From: an uncultured bacterium
GTDB lineage: Bacteria > Vulcanimicrobiota > Xenobia > Xenobiales > Xenobiaceae
DNA length: 64,000 nt
Direction: 5' to 3'
NCBI GenBank assembly: GCA_934644775.1
Contig: CAKUDB010000001.1
Coordinates: forward strand, 248,001-312,000
In this document: positions 1 through 7,876 of the stretch, one piece after another
Layout: each line of letters begins with the position of its first letter
How positions within the stretch are numbered: position 1 is the stretch's first letter
Position numbers and translations under genes: made by a program
The notes under the pieces: model-generated
What the model was told of the DNA's origin: nothing
The model's database searches: none
The model's input: the letters and a program-made list of their open reading frames with translations, nothing else

Positions 1-1
1 C

Positions 2-247
2 ATTTCCGAAATAAAGGTGCAGCCCGATTCGAGCGGTTTGGGCGTCAAGGTCAAATTTGTGCAGGAAGATAATGTCTTGCACCGCTTAGGTATCAAAGAT
101 GGCGACACTATTACTAGGGTTAATAACAAAACTATTCTAAATAGTGAAGAGCTCTTTAACTCTGTGCTTAGTATTAGCGAAATGCCTTTTGTCAATATTG
201 AATATAAACGCCAAGGGCAGACCGGCTCTTTAGTTTATGATTTATAG
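2..247 (+). CDS. PDZ-domain C-terminal fragment, GspC-like (5' end outside window)
   Basis: The frame is open from the window edge, so only the C-terminal part of the protein is seen. The visible residues form a PDZ fold signature: a carboxylate-binding-loop-like GLGVKVKFV stretch, then HRLGIKDGDTITRVNNKTI, then a helix and a final strand. A PDZ domain at the very C-terminus is the usual end of the type II secretion inner-membrane protein GspC, which contacts the secretin. The GspI/J/K-like genes downstream support that reading. A PDZ protease or another PDZ protein cannot be excluded from 81 residues. The gene is followed by a strong hairpin rather than running directly into the next gene. 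Confidence 0.6.
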   Translation: MSEIKVQPDSSGLGVKVKFVQEDNVLHRLGIKDGDTITRVNNKTILNSEELFNSVLSISEMPFVNIEYKRQGQTGSLVYDL

Positions 248-267
248 GTTGGGGCTGCCGCTGTCGC

Positions 268-308
268 CCCACTAAGGTTCAGCCTACGCTAGGTTGAGCC
301 TTAGTGGG
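268..308 (+). terminator. 17-bp hairpin after the GspC-like gene
   Basis: Arms 268-284 and 292-308 pair along 17 positions, with only G-U wobbles as irregularities, around a 7-nt loop. No T-run follows, so this is either a weak or factor-dependent terminator or an mRNA processing/stability hairpin inside the secretion operon. Confidence 0.5.
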
Positions 309-381
309 TGCCTATCCTTCACCAAAATGGTCAGCCTTTTTAGCAGGAGCTGCCCTTTGAAAGACAAATTACCTACGCCCT

Positions 382-1686
382 ATGGGTACGTTTTATAAGA
401 CAGCTTTCAGCCTGGCTGTGGCAGCCGGTATTAGTTTTTCTCTTTGCTCTCCCAGTTGGGCCGAGCCTAGCCCTTCGTCTGGGGGGAGCCTTGGGGCTGT
501 TACTTACGGCGTCAAAAAATACGATCGCTCTTCCAATAAAGGGGCCAAGGCCCAGTCTTCCTCTAAAAAGGCCCTGGCTCCGAATCAGTCAGTACAAGCC
601 CTTAACGAGATGCGTTTAGTTTCGCGTTGGTTTGCGGCGGCCTACGATATTCCGGCTCGCGTTCCTGAAGAGATGTTTTTGGCTGGTTATACTTACAGTG
701 ACGCTGTAGTTGCCTTATCCCTTATGGACGCTGGTGCCTCCTTAAACGAAGTGTTGGAAAAGAGGCGCAACCATCGTTGGGACGAGGTGGCCGCTGCTGT
801 GGGTATCGAGCCCTCCTCTTTGCCTAAGCCGGTTATAAAGGTAATGAATACCCAAAATGGCAATAGGCCTTTGGAATATGTCCACTTTACTCCCGATGTG
901 CGCTCCGGATTAGCTAGTCGCCTCCATTTGCCTTCCTTTTCGCCTAGCGTGCCCGATCCCGTAGCTGTCGAGCGTTTTCGCTTATCCAAAAAAGATATTG
1001 CCAACATCAGGCTAGCCTTAGAAAATGTCAACGATTTAGATGAAGCTACTTTGCGCTTGCCCGCCGGACGCTCTTTAAAAGTGGGCGACTGGGTGATCGC
1101 CGGAGTTATCTCTAAATATAAGCCTTTCCCTATCGACACCGTTTTGTCGGTTCGCACTGGCGAAGTAGTCGAATGGGGAGATGTGGCCGCTATGTTTAGC
1201 GTCGATCCCAGCATCTTTGTAGAGGGCCCTCTGGCTTCAATTTACGCTGCTCTGGTAGAAGGTGAAAATTATGCCACCTTGTCCGGTTTGCGCCGCTCCT
1301 CTTATCCGGCAACCCTAGATAATATTTACGTCTTAAACAATGTAGAAAATGCCGAGTTGCAAGCTTTGGGCTGGCTTATGAGCCTTTACTATAAAGAAAC
1401 TGAGCAAGAGAGGGCTTTACTCAATTCTTATGGCCTCTCTTTTGCCGATCAAGCTTTATCTTTAGCTGTAGCTCGTATGGCTTTTGTTGATGTAAGCGAA
1501 ATTGCCAACCGCATTGGCCACGGTGCCAATTGGCAGTATTTAATCGATTATTATAAGTTAGATATGACCGGTCAGGACGTAGTTCTGGCGGCGGCTCTTA
1601 GTCGCGACCAGGCTCGCTTTCCCCAAGAATCTCAAGTTAAGTCTAAGTCTAGATCTAAGTCTGTGCGCAGCAAACGTTTTAATTAA
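382..1686 (+). CDS. Exported protein of unknown function within the T2SS gene cluster
   Basis: This 434-residue protein begins with a signal peptide (hydrophobic core about residues 7-23, likely cleavage after SWA at 25-27). A Ser/Lys-rich linker follows, then a mixed folded region, and a very basic Ser/Lys/Arg C-terminus. Two segments, about 78-145 and 328-395, look like copies of one helical module: each has a Gly-Tyr/Leu-Thr/Ser-aromatic-Ser/Ala-Asp motif, an Ala/Val/Leu helix, then a conserved Trp near the end. I do not recognise the family. It sits between a GspC-like gene and the pseudopilin genes, 12 nt upstream of the GspI-like gene, so a periplasmic role in secretion or pilus assembly is plausible. 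The ATG at 382 is the only start before an in-frame stop, and its ribosome-binding site is weak. Confidence 0.75.
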   Translation: MGTFYKTAFSLAVAAGISFSLCSPSWAEPSPSSGGSLGAVTYGVKKYDRSSNKGAKAQSSSKKALAPNQSVQALNEMRLVSRWFAAAYDIPARVPEEMFLAGYTYSDAVVALSLMDAGASLNEVLEKRRNHRWDEVAAAVGIEPSSLPKPVIKVMNTQNGNRPLEYVHFTPDVRSGLASRLHLPSFSPSVPDPVAVERFRLSKKDIANIRLALENVNDLDEATLRLPAGRSLKVGDWVIAGVISKYKPFPIDTVLSVRTGEVVEWGDVAAMFSVDPSIFVEGPLASIYAALVEGENYATLSGLRRSSYPATLDNIYVLNNVENAELQALGWLMSLYYKETEQERALLNSYGLSFADQALSLAVARMAFVDVSEIANRIGHGANWQYLIDYYKLDMTGQDVVLAAALSRDQARFPQESQVKSKSRSKSVRSKRFN

Positions 1687-1698
1687 GGTAGAAGACTT

Positions 1699-2130
1699 GT
1701 GGCCTTATTGCTAAATAGCCCTAGTTTGGCATCTAGAGCCCCCAGGGGATTTTCGCTCTTAGAAGTGCTTATCTCTCTGGGCTTAGTCTCTATGGTTTTT
1801 GGCAGTCTGATCGGTGGCTTCTGTCAACATGTGCAGCGCGTAGCTCGTCTGGAGCCTTGTTATCGCAACCTTATTGTAGCTTCCGTAGGTTTAGAAAAAA
1901 GCATGGCCAAGAGAAACGACGGCGAAACTGATTCTCTCGACGGTATTGAATATAAAGTCAGCGTAGGGGCCATGCCTTCCGATCCCCGTATCGATCAAAT
2001 AGAGAGTAAAGTTAGCGGCCTTCGCCCCGGCCAAAATGCCGTAGTTAGGGCTTATCGCTTGCGCCAAGTAAGCTCTTCTTCTTCTTCTTCTTCGTCTTCA
2101 TCCTCTTCGGGAACTTCTTCCGGTAGCTAA
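1699..2130 (+). CDS. Type II secretion minor pseudopilin, GspI-like
   Basis: A 143-residue protein with a prepilin-type N-terminus: a basic leader ending in Gly, then FSLLEVLISLGLV with Glu at position 5 of the mature protein, followed by a hydrophobic helix. The prepilin peptidase GspO/PilD should cleave before the Phe. Length, position ahead of a GspJ-like and a GspK-like gene, and the helix fit GspI, a minor pseudopilin of the pseudopilus tip. The start is GTG, preceded by AAGGTAG. The C-terminus is an uninterrupted serine run encoded largely by TCT repeats, which is unusual for a pseudopilin. GspI rather than GspH is inferred from gene order. Confidence 0.75.
   Translation: MALLLNSPSLASRAPRGFSLLEVLISLGLVSMVFGSLIGGFCQHVQRVARLEPCYRNLIVASVGLEKSMAKRNDGETDSLDGIEYKVSVGAMPSDPRIDQIESKVSGLRPGQNAVVRAYRLRQVSSSSSSSSSSSSSGTSSGS
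2074..2114 (+). repeat. TCT-type trinucleotide tract encoding polyserine
   Basis: Nearly pure TCT/TCC/TCG/TCA triplets, including six or more consecutive TCT codons, encode a serine run at the end of the GspI-like protein. Being a multiple of three, length changes here would alter the tail without breaking the frame. Confidence 0.8.
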
Positions 2131-2147
2131 TCAGAAGTTTTTGGTTT

Positions 2148-2948
2148 ATGTTAAAAGGCAGCTTCCACTATCCCCCAAGAATTCGGTTGGCTAGGCCTTC
2201 AGGCGGTTTCACCTTGTTGGAACTTATGTTGGTTATGGGGCTGGCCAGTTTGGTCTATGCCCTAATCTCTTACATGACCATCCAGATGAACAATACGGTG
2301 CGCCATTCCCAAGTAGCTTTTAAGCGTCGAGAATTAGTGATCGAGACGGCCGAGCGTTTGCGCTGGCAATTGCGTTGCCTTTACGATCGTGTGCCTGAAG
2401 GGGCTGCTTCCCAGCCTCCCTCTAGCCATACCAATCCTCCCTCTTTGCTAAAATCGGCTATATATGGTAAAAGTTTGGGCGAAAAAGGCCAAGATGTATT
2501 GCTTTTTAAGACTACTTATTTCCCTTTGCGAGTGGAAAATAGCGGTACAGCCGAAGTTGGCTACAAAATTGTGAGCGATTCCTCAGCCTCCTTTTCCCTT
2601 ACCGAGCCTGTAAAAAGCGAAGACGACAAATTGCGCTCTTTGGAAGCAGCCGACTTTATTGGCTCTGGCCAAGTTGTTGACAGTAAAAAATATTTAGCTT
2701 ACAGGCAATATCCTTGGGCCGATCCTTTGGGGTTGCATGAAGTTGGCGACGATAACCAGGCCCCTTGGGAGAAGCTAAGCTCAGAAATTATCGGTTTAGA
2801 AGTACGTTTCTCCGACGATTTGGAAATTTGGCAACAAGATTGGACTGGCGAAGGCGTGCCCAAGTGGATAGAAGTGACTTTTGAATTGAAGCGCGGCGAG
2901 CCTCTAGTCTTTATGACCGGCCCAGTTACGGCGGCCGATCGCTGGTAG
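2148..2948 (+). CDS. Type II secretion minor pseudopilin, GspJ-like
   Basis: A 266-residue protein with a prepilin leader (basic, Pro-rich, ending in Gly-Gly) and a mature start FTLLELMLVMGLASLV containing the essential Glu5, followed by a long hydrophobic helix. The C-terminal part includes a segment (DFIGSGQVVDSKKYLAYRQYP, then SSEIIGLEVRFSDD and WIEVTFELKRGE) that reads like the beta-rich head of GspJ. GspJ joins GspI and GspK at the tip of the pseudopilus. The gene lies 17 nt after the GspI-like gene and 12 nt before the GspK-like gene, consistent with one operon. Confidence 0.8.
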   Translation: MLKGSFHYPPRIRLARPSGGFTLLELMLVMGLASLVYALISYMTIQMNNTVRHSQVAFKRRELVIETAERLRWQLRCLYDRVPEGAASQPPSSHTNPPSLLKSAIYGKSLGEKGQDVLLFKTTYFPLRVENSGTAEVGYKIVSDSSASFSLTEPVKSEDDKLRSLEAADFIGSGQVVDSKKYLAYRQYPWADPLGLHEVGDDNQAPWEKLSSEIIGLEVRFSDDLEIWQQDWTGEGVPKWIEVTFELKRGEPLVFMTGPVTAADRW

Positions 2949-2960
2949 GGGGAAGTAATT

Positions 2961-4109
2961 ATGGTTTTAATGGCAGTTTTGGGGGCAATTCTGGTGGCCT
3001 TAGTTATTGCGGCCAAGATGAGTGAAATTGGCGTCGATGCTCAAAACTTAATAAATTACACTTCGGCCCGAGAAAACAATTATCAGATCGCCCGCTCCGC
3101 TGCCGAAATGGGTTTTGAGCTTCTCAAGGCCGACAATGGCGACACCGACAGTTTAAGCGATATGTGGGCCGCCGGCTCGGTGACAATGGAATGGGAAGGC
3201 AAAAATGTCATTATTAGCATAGTTGATGAAGAGAGCAAATTCCCTTTAAGCGCTATGCAAAAAGCTCCCGACAATTGCGAATATTTGGAAAAAGGTTTGG
3301 TGCGCCTCTTTGAAAATGGTGGCTTAGGTTGTGGCCAAGAAGCTGCCGATCGCTTTCTCGATTGGGTCGATCCCGACTCCCAAAGGCGCAGCCAAGGGGG
3401 CGAGGTTAGCGACTACGAAAAATTAGTTATAAAAGATGGGCCGGTCGATTCTTTAGCCGAAATTTTAGAGTTGCCCGGTTGGGAAAAGGGCCCTTCCTAC
3501 CTTTCGGCTCGTCCCCAAAATAGCTTACAAAGCATTATGGGCTCAGTTTCGGCTAACAGCACGGCCGCTTTAAAGCAAGCAGCTGCTGAATCTTCTGGTA
3601 GCTCATCCCAGACTCCAACTGATAGCTCTTCTTCCACCTCTAATGGCCAATTCGATAAATTTGGCTCCAGTAGCTCGAGCTCTAGCTCTGCCGACGCCAA
3701 CTCGGAAGATAAAGGCTACCATTTGGATCTCCCTTCAGCCCAAACCCAAGGGGGCACGGCCACTACTGCTTGGGAAGAATGGGTCAGCGTCGATTCCAAT
3801 GGCAAAATCAATGTCAATACCGCTCCCAAGGAAGTATTACTAGCTTTAGACGAAGGTATGAGCCAAGTTTTAGTCGACGAAATAGATTCCAAGCGCCGCT
3901 CCGAAGCCTTTAAAAAGGTGGACGATTTACACAACGTTACCGGTATGGATGCCGACTTGCTTTTCCGTATTCAAGATTATCTTTGCGTTAAAAGTTCTAC
4001 TTTTAGTGTAGATGTTACCGTTCTTTCTACTCCTGGGCGCATAAAATTACATAGTGTAGTTAATCGCGATAGTGGTGCCATAAAAGTTTTGCGCTGGGAA
4101 GTTCGTTAA
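2961..4109 (+). CDS. Type II secretion pseudopilin tip protein, GspK-like
   Basis: A 382-residue protein with an N-terminal hydrophobic helix (MVLMAVLGAILVALVIAAKM), an alpha/beta region, a Ser/Thr-rich insertion (about residues 195-250), and a C-terminal helix-hairpin-helix part (GKINVNTAPKEVLLAL, then VDDLHNVTGMD). The NVNTAP motif and SAM-like helices are characteristic of GspK, which caps the pseudopilus. A Shine-Dalgarno (GGGGGAAG) fits the ATG. The start cannot move upstream because the GspJ stop lies in the same frame, so there is no classical prepilin leader with a Gly cleavage site. It is the last gene of the secretion cluster in this window. Confidence 0.8.
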   Translation: MVLMAVLGAILVALVIAAKMSEIGVDAQNLINYTSARENNYQIARSAAEMGFELLKADNGDTDSLSDMWAAGSVTMEWEGKNVIISIVDEESKFPLSAMQKAPDNCEYLEKGLVRLFENGGLGCGQEAADRFLDWVDPDSQRRSQGGEVSDYEKLVIKDGPVDSLAEILELPGWEKGPSYLSARPQNSLQSIMGSVSANSTAALKQAAAESSGSSSQTPTDSSSSTSNGQFDKFGSSSSSSSSADANSEDKGYHLDLPSAQTQGGTATTAWEEWVSVDSNGKINVNTAPKEVLLALDEGMSQVLVDEIDSKRRSEAFKKVDDLHNVTGMDADLLFRIQDYLCVKSSTFSVDVTVLSTPGRIKLHSVVNRDSGAIKVLRWEVR

Positions 4110-4417
4110 AAGTTATTCTTTTGCCGACTATTTTTTTTGCTAAATTAGATTTAAATCGGGCAGGAATGTGATAATGGGCGAAGGAAAAGTGAGGCTAGGT
4201 AAAGCGGGGCAGGTGCGTCGCCTATCGTTTAGTTTTTTTTATAACCAACTCCGAGTCCTTTTGGGTAATTACATAAAGTTTTTGCTCAGTGGAGGAACTT
4301 AATATCTTGTGCGGAAGAGTCCTCGAGGGTAGGGGTGGTGTTCTCGCAAAGCATCTCCTCAAAGTAAATCCTACAACACTCTCAGAGGCTTTTCTCGAAA
4401 GGGAATTACTACAAAAC
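4110..4417. other. Intergenic region between the T2SS genes and the lipoprotein array
   Basis: About 308 bases without a gene. It contains an eight-T run at 4233-4240 after a GC-rich imperfect hairpin region, which could end the secretion operon, and it must hold the promoter and leader of the first lipoprotein. A CGCAAAGC string occurs near 4346, but the rest of a c-di-GMP aptamer is not present. I see no RNA gene. Confidence 0.4.
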
Positions 4418-5983
4418 ATGACAAATAAGAACACGTATTGTTTCGCTACCTTTGCTGCTGTAGCCAGCTTGGGTTTGGGTTTAATGATTTCTGGCTGCGG
4501 CGACAGCGGCTCTACCGACGCTGCTCAATTGGGCAAGACCGGCCAAGTTACTTTTAAATACGACGTTTTAGCTAAGGCTGCTGCCAGCCCCAAGTACGAA
4601 ACCAAGATCAAGAATGAGATCGTCACCGTAAAGTATGCTTTCTACGGTGTAAAAGACGGTGTCCGCTTCATTGAAAGCTACAAAGATAATCCTAGCTACA
4701 CTCACGATTTCAAGCCCGAAGCTGAGGACAAAGATGAAGACGTTGTTATTAACAACGTAAACGACAAAGCTGCTGGCGTAATTGCTGCCTACTACGATAA
4801 AGATGGCAATATCGTGGCTGTAGGCCAGGATGATTTCGAGCTCGATGCCAACAAGAAGGCCACTATCGAAAAACCCGACTATGCTGAATTAGCCGATGCT
4901 AGTTATAGCGTGACAGCTAAGCCCTATATCCTTTCTCCCGAAGAAACGACTGAAATTTCTGTCGTCGCTACTATCGGCAAGAAAGGATACCACCTTCTTC
5001 CTTTCGTAACTCTCGAAGGTATCGATAAATATACCGATGTTTTGGCTTACGGCTATAGCCATGCTGCAGGCGACGTTTACAAAGGTGTCGGCTACAAAGG
5101 CGAGCATCAGGGTATCGTTACCGCTGGAGATATTAAGGTTAAGGTTAATGGCAAGAATGTAGCCCAACTTGACAAAAATATTTATGTCACTAACCAGGTT
5201 CCTAATGCCATTACGATTGAAGCTGGCCAGGTTGAGGGCAAAGGTGTTACTACCGTTGCCGCTACCGAAGATACTCCCGAAGCTCTTACCTTAGTTTTTG
5301 CTGGCGAAAACAGTATCCTCGCTGCTAAGAAGGCTGTCGATCTTACTGCCGAAGGCAAAGATCCTCTCTACTATGCCGTCAATGAGCAGCCTATCACCGC
5401 TTTCATTACCGGTTACAGTGCAGATCCTGAGAAGGGCCCCACCCCTAAAGATGTTAAGAGCGAAATTACCGATACTACTAAGGTAACTCTTACTTCTACC
5501 GTTGCTGAATCTGCTAAGGCTGAAGGCCTGAACATTAAGGCTGTTGCCGAAGGTAATACCACTGTCAGCGCTACTTACAAAGTAGACGACACAACTACTG
5601 TCAATAGCAACAAGTTGGATGTTAATGTTGTTGTGCCTGGTGCCGAGAACTTCGCTTTCACTACCACAAACGATGACAAAGATGTTGTCTTCATGAAAGA
5701 TGTTACTGTCGATACAGAGAAGGATCAGACTTTCACTATGGCTGTTGCCGGTAAGGCTACCTTAGACGTAGATGGAACTTCTTACGTCAGCACTCCTATC
5801 GAGTATACCGAGACCGCTCCTGCTATTAAGCCTCTTGCTGAGACCGTTAAAGATATTACTTATACTAAGACTGACAAAAAGAACGAGTATACGCTCGAAG
5901 TCAAAAAGACTGCTGCTCCCGATGAAGATGTTGAGATCGGTGTTGACCTTAGCAACTTCGATGCCATTAGCGTCAAGAAATAA
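4418..5983 (+). CDS. Tandem-array lipoprotein 1
   Basis: A 521-residue lipoprotein. The ATG at 4418 is preferred because the encoded start (MTNKN, signal helix, ISGC lipobox then GDSGST) matches the start of the next paralogue almost residue for residue; an upstream in-frame start would add 43 residues before the signal. After the lipid-anchored Cys comes a beta-rich domain with the family motif YYDKDGNIVAVGQD, then further beta-rich segments that look like Ig-type modules. No enzyme motif is visible. The protein is probably anchored in a membrane facing the periplasm or the cell surface. The function is unknown; a surface or adhesin role is only inference from the build and from the T2SS genes upstream. 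Confidence 0.8.
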   Translation: MTNKNTYCFATFAAVASLGLGLMISGCGDSGSTDAAQLGKTGQVTFKYDVLAKAAASPKYETKIKNEIVTVKYAFYGVKDGVRFIESYKDNPSYTHDFKPEAEDKDEDVVINNVNDKAAGVIAAYYDKDGNIVAVGQDDFELDANKKATIEKPDYAELADASYSVTAKPYILSPEETTEISVVATIGKKGYHLLPFVTLEGIDKYTDVLAYGYSHAAGDVYKGVGYKGEHQGIVTAGDIKVKVNGKNVAQLDKNIYVTNQVPNAITIEAGQVEGKGVTTVAATEDTPEALTLVFAGENSILAAKKAVDLTAEGKDPLYYAVNEQPITAFITGYSADPEKGPTPKDVKSEITDTTKVTLTSTVAESAKAEGLNIKAVAEGNTTVSATYKVDDTTTVNSNKLDVNVVVPGAENFAFTTTNDDKDVVFMKDVTVDTEKDQTFTMAVAGKATLDVDGTSYVSTPIEYTETAPAIKPLAETVKDITYTKTDKKNEYTLEVKKTAAPDEDVEIGVDLSNFDAISVKK

Positions 5984-6041
5984 TATGTCTTTAACTTCGT
6001 CTAGGTTGGACTTTTAGCTTAGCCTAGGTTGAACCGAAAGA

Positions 6042-6078
6042 GGGCCTCCAACTAAAAAAGTTGGGGGCCCTTTTTTTT
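6042..6078 (+). terminator. Rho-independent terminator after lipoprotein 1
   Basis: Arms GGGCCTCCAAC (6042-6052) and GTTGGGGGCCC (6060-6070) form an 11-bp stem with one G-U pair around an A-rich loop, followed by eight T. Confidence 0.93.
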
Positions 6079-6165
6079 ACTTGAAATATTGTTTTTACGG
6101 CAATAACCCTAAAAGTGCTTAAAAAATTAAAGGACGTTTAATATATGTCGCTGAAGGGCCGATTT

Positions 6166-6208
6166 CTGAGGACAAAAAATTCCTAAGCGATTCCCCTCAG
6201 CTTTTTTT
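6166..6208 (+). terminator. Attenuator-like hairpin upstream of lipoprotein 2
   Basis: CTGAGG (6166-6171) pairs with CCTCAG (6195-6200) and is followed by C and seven T. It lies after the terminator of lipoprotein 1 and 43 nt before the start of lipoprotein 2, so it could act as a leader attenuator if a promoter lies between 6079 and 6160. The stem is short. Confidence 0.4.
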
Positions 6209-6250
6209 ACTAGTTATAGAACGTCAAGAAAGGAACTGCCCTAAAAAAAT

Positions 6251-7828
6251 ATGACCAATAAGAACATGTATCGTTTTGCTACCTTGGCTGCTGCAACTAG
6301 CTTAGGTTTGGGGGTAATGCTCTCTGGCTGCGGCGACAGTGGCTCTACCGAGCCTGCTCCGTTAGGCAAGACTGGTAAAGTTACTTTTAATTACAATGTT
6401 TTAGCTAAAGCTGCGGCCAATTATAAGTACGAAACTAAGATTGAAAAAGAGATCGTCAACGTAAGGTATGCTTTCTACGGTGACGATTTTATGGACGAAG
6501 CTACTCTCCCTTATAAATTTGAGCATCAGGATAAAGATCAAGAACAAGATATCGTAGTTAATAATGTTAATACTAAGGCTACTCGCGTAGTAGCAGCCTA
6601 CTACGATGAAAAGGGCCATATCGTGGCTCTAGGCGATGATGAAATTAAATTTGCCAATGATGAGGCCGTTGTAAGTGAGCCAGAAGTAGTTGCGGTCGAT
6701 TTTAACCAAGAACCGCCTGTATTGGGAGTCACCAAAGAAATTGTTCCCCTTAAGGGTAAAATCCGCACAGCTATGATTGGTAAAGCTGCCAATCTTTACT
6801 ACGATCTTACTCCCTTTGTAGAAATAAAAGGTCTAGACAATTGGCTCAGTAAACGTATAACTGTGTATGGCGGTGCTGAATATGAAGCTATTCAGTATGG
6901 TATCCTTGAGCCAGATACTATTAGCGCTACCTTAAACGACAAAAAGTATACTGTAGAAGATACGATTTACATTACTGATCAAACTCCCAATAAGATCAAA
7001 GTCATCCCTAATACAATTGGCGATATAATTCCTTTTACCGATAGTGAAGGTACGACTCCGCTTATTTTAGCTGGTAAAGATAGTCTGATTGGCGATAAGA
7101 GTACAGTTGATATGACTTGGCTTAATGATGAGCAAGTCGAGCCTAGAACTATGGCCGTCAATAAATTGCCTTTCTCAGTTTTTGCCACCAGCTATACTGA
7201 AGGAGGCGATAAAGGGCCGCAGCCTAAAATAACTGATCCTATTGGTATCGAAATTACTGATGACGAGCGAGTTTCCGTTATTTCCCAAGATCCCCAAGTG
7301 GCCAGTATAGCCAAAATAGCTAGAGATAGCGAAGAATACTTTGAGTTAAGTGCCCAAAAGGCTGGCCCTACCGTCGTTTCGGCTGAATTTAACAATGGTA
7401 CTAATGTTATTAAGAGTGAGAGTACTACCGATATAAAAGTAGAGGTAGTACCTATTAGCGAAGAAAAGCTTACTTTCGCTATTGAAAATGGAGAAATTGG
7501 CCACGATACGTTTATTGGCGATGTTAAAATTACCGCTAGTCCCATGAAAGCTGATATGTTTATAGCCGGTTTAGTTAGTATCATCTGCGGTGAAAGTGGT
7601 TTAGATACTTATGTTTCCGAGCCCCTTCCCTATGTAGCTTCAACTTATCCCGACGCTGAAGAACTTAGCGAAAAGCCTAAGGGCACAACATATACTAAGA
7701 GCGAAGGCCAAAATAAATATGAGCTTATTGTTGGCGTAGTTGCTCCTACTAAAGATGTAGAAGTAACGGTCAAAGGTGCTAATACCCTTAAACCCGCTTT
7801 CCAGCCTATTTATATTAAGTCTAACTAG
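6251..7828 (+). CDS. Tandem-array lipoprotein 2
   Basis: A 525-residue paralogue of the preceding lipoprotein. It has a signal peptide with lipobox LSGC followed by GDSGST, and an N-terminal beta domain containing VRYAFYGDD and YYDEKGHIVALGDD. A later segment (SYTEGGDKGPQP, then IEITDD) recurs in lipoproteins 1 and 3 in related form. The first 30 codons are also highly similar to lipoprotein 1 at the DNA level, indicating tandem duplication. The start is preceded by AAGGAACTG. Lipoprotein 3 follows after about 50 nt with no terminator, so the two are probably co-transcribed. Function unknown. Confidence 0.8.
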   Translation: MTNKNMYRFATLAAATSLGLGVMLSGCGDSGSTEPAPLGKTGKVTFNYNVLAKAAANYKYETKIEKEIVNVRYAFYGDDFMDEATLPYKFEHQDKDQEQDIVVNNVNTKATRVVAAYYDEKGHIVALGDDEIKFANDEAVVSEPEVVAVDFNQEPPVLGVTKEIVPLKGKIRTAMIGKAANLYYDLTPFVEIKGLDNWLSKRITVYGGAEYEAIQYGILEPDTISATLNDKKYTVEDTIYITDQTPNKIKVIPNTIGDIIPFTDSEGTTPLILAGKDSLIGDKSTVDMTWLNDEQVEPRTMAVNKLPFSVFATSYTEGGDKGPQPKITDPIGIEITDDERVSVISQDPQVASIAKIARDSEEYFELSAQKAGPTVVSAEFNNGTNVIKSESTTDIKVEVVPISEEKLTFAIENGEIGHDTFIGDVKITASPMKADMFIAGLVSIICGESGLDTYVSEPLPYVASTYPDAEELSEKPKGTTYTKSEGQNKYELIVGVVAPTKDVEVTVKGANTLKPAFQPIYIKSN

Positions 7829-7876
7829 GCTGGTTCTGTCGCCTTCTTCACTCAAGACAAAAAGAAAGTGCTGTGT

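Noticed and set aside
693..1214. Long reverse-strand open frame within the exported orphan gene
   Set aside because: It lies entirely opposite a gene with a signal peptide and clear operon context; its composition is that of an antisense shadow with no start signal.
4330..4380. CGCAAAGC motif suggestive of a c-di-GMP-I riboswitch upstream of the lipoprotein array
   Set aside because: Only this octamer matches. The surrounding stems and the GGGCAAACC-like partner of the aptamer are absent.
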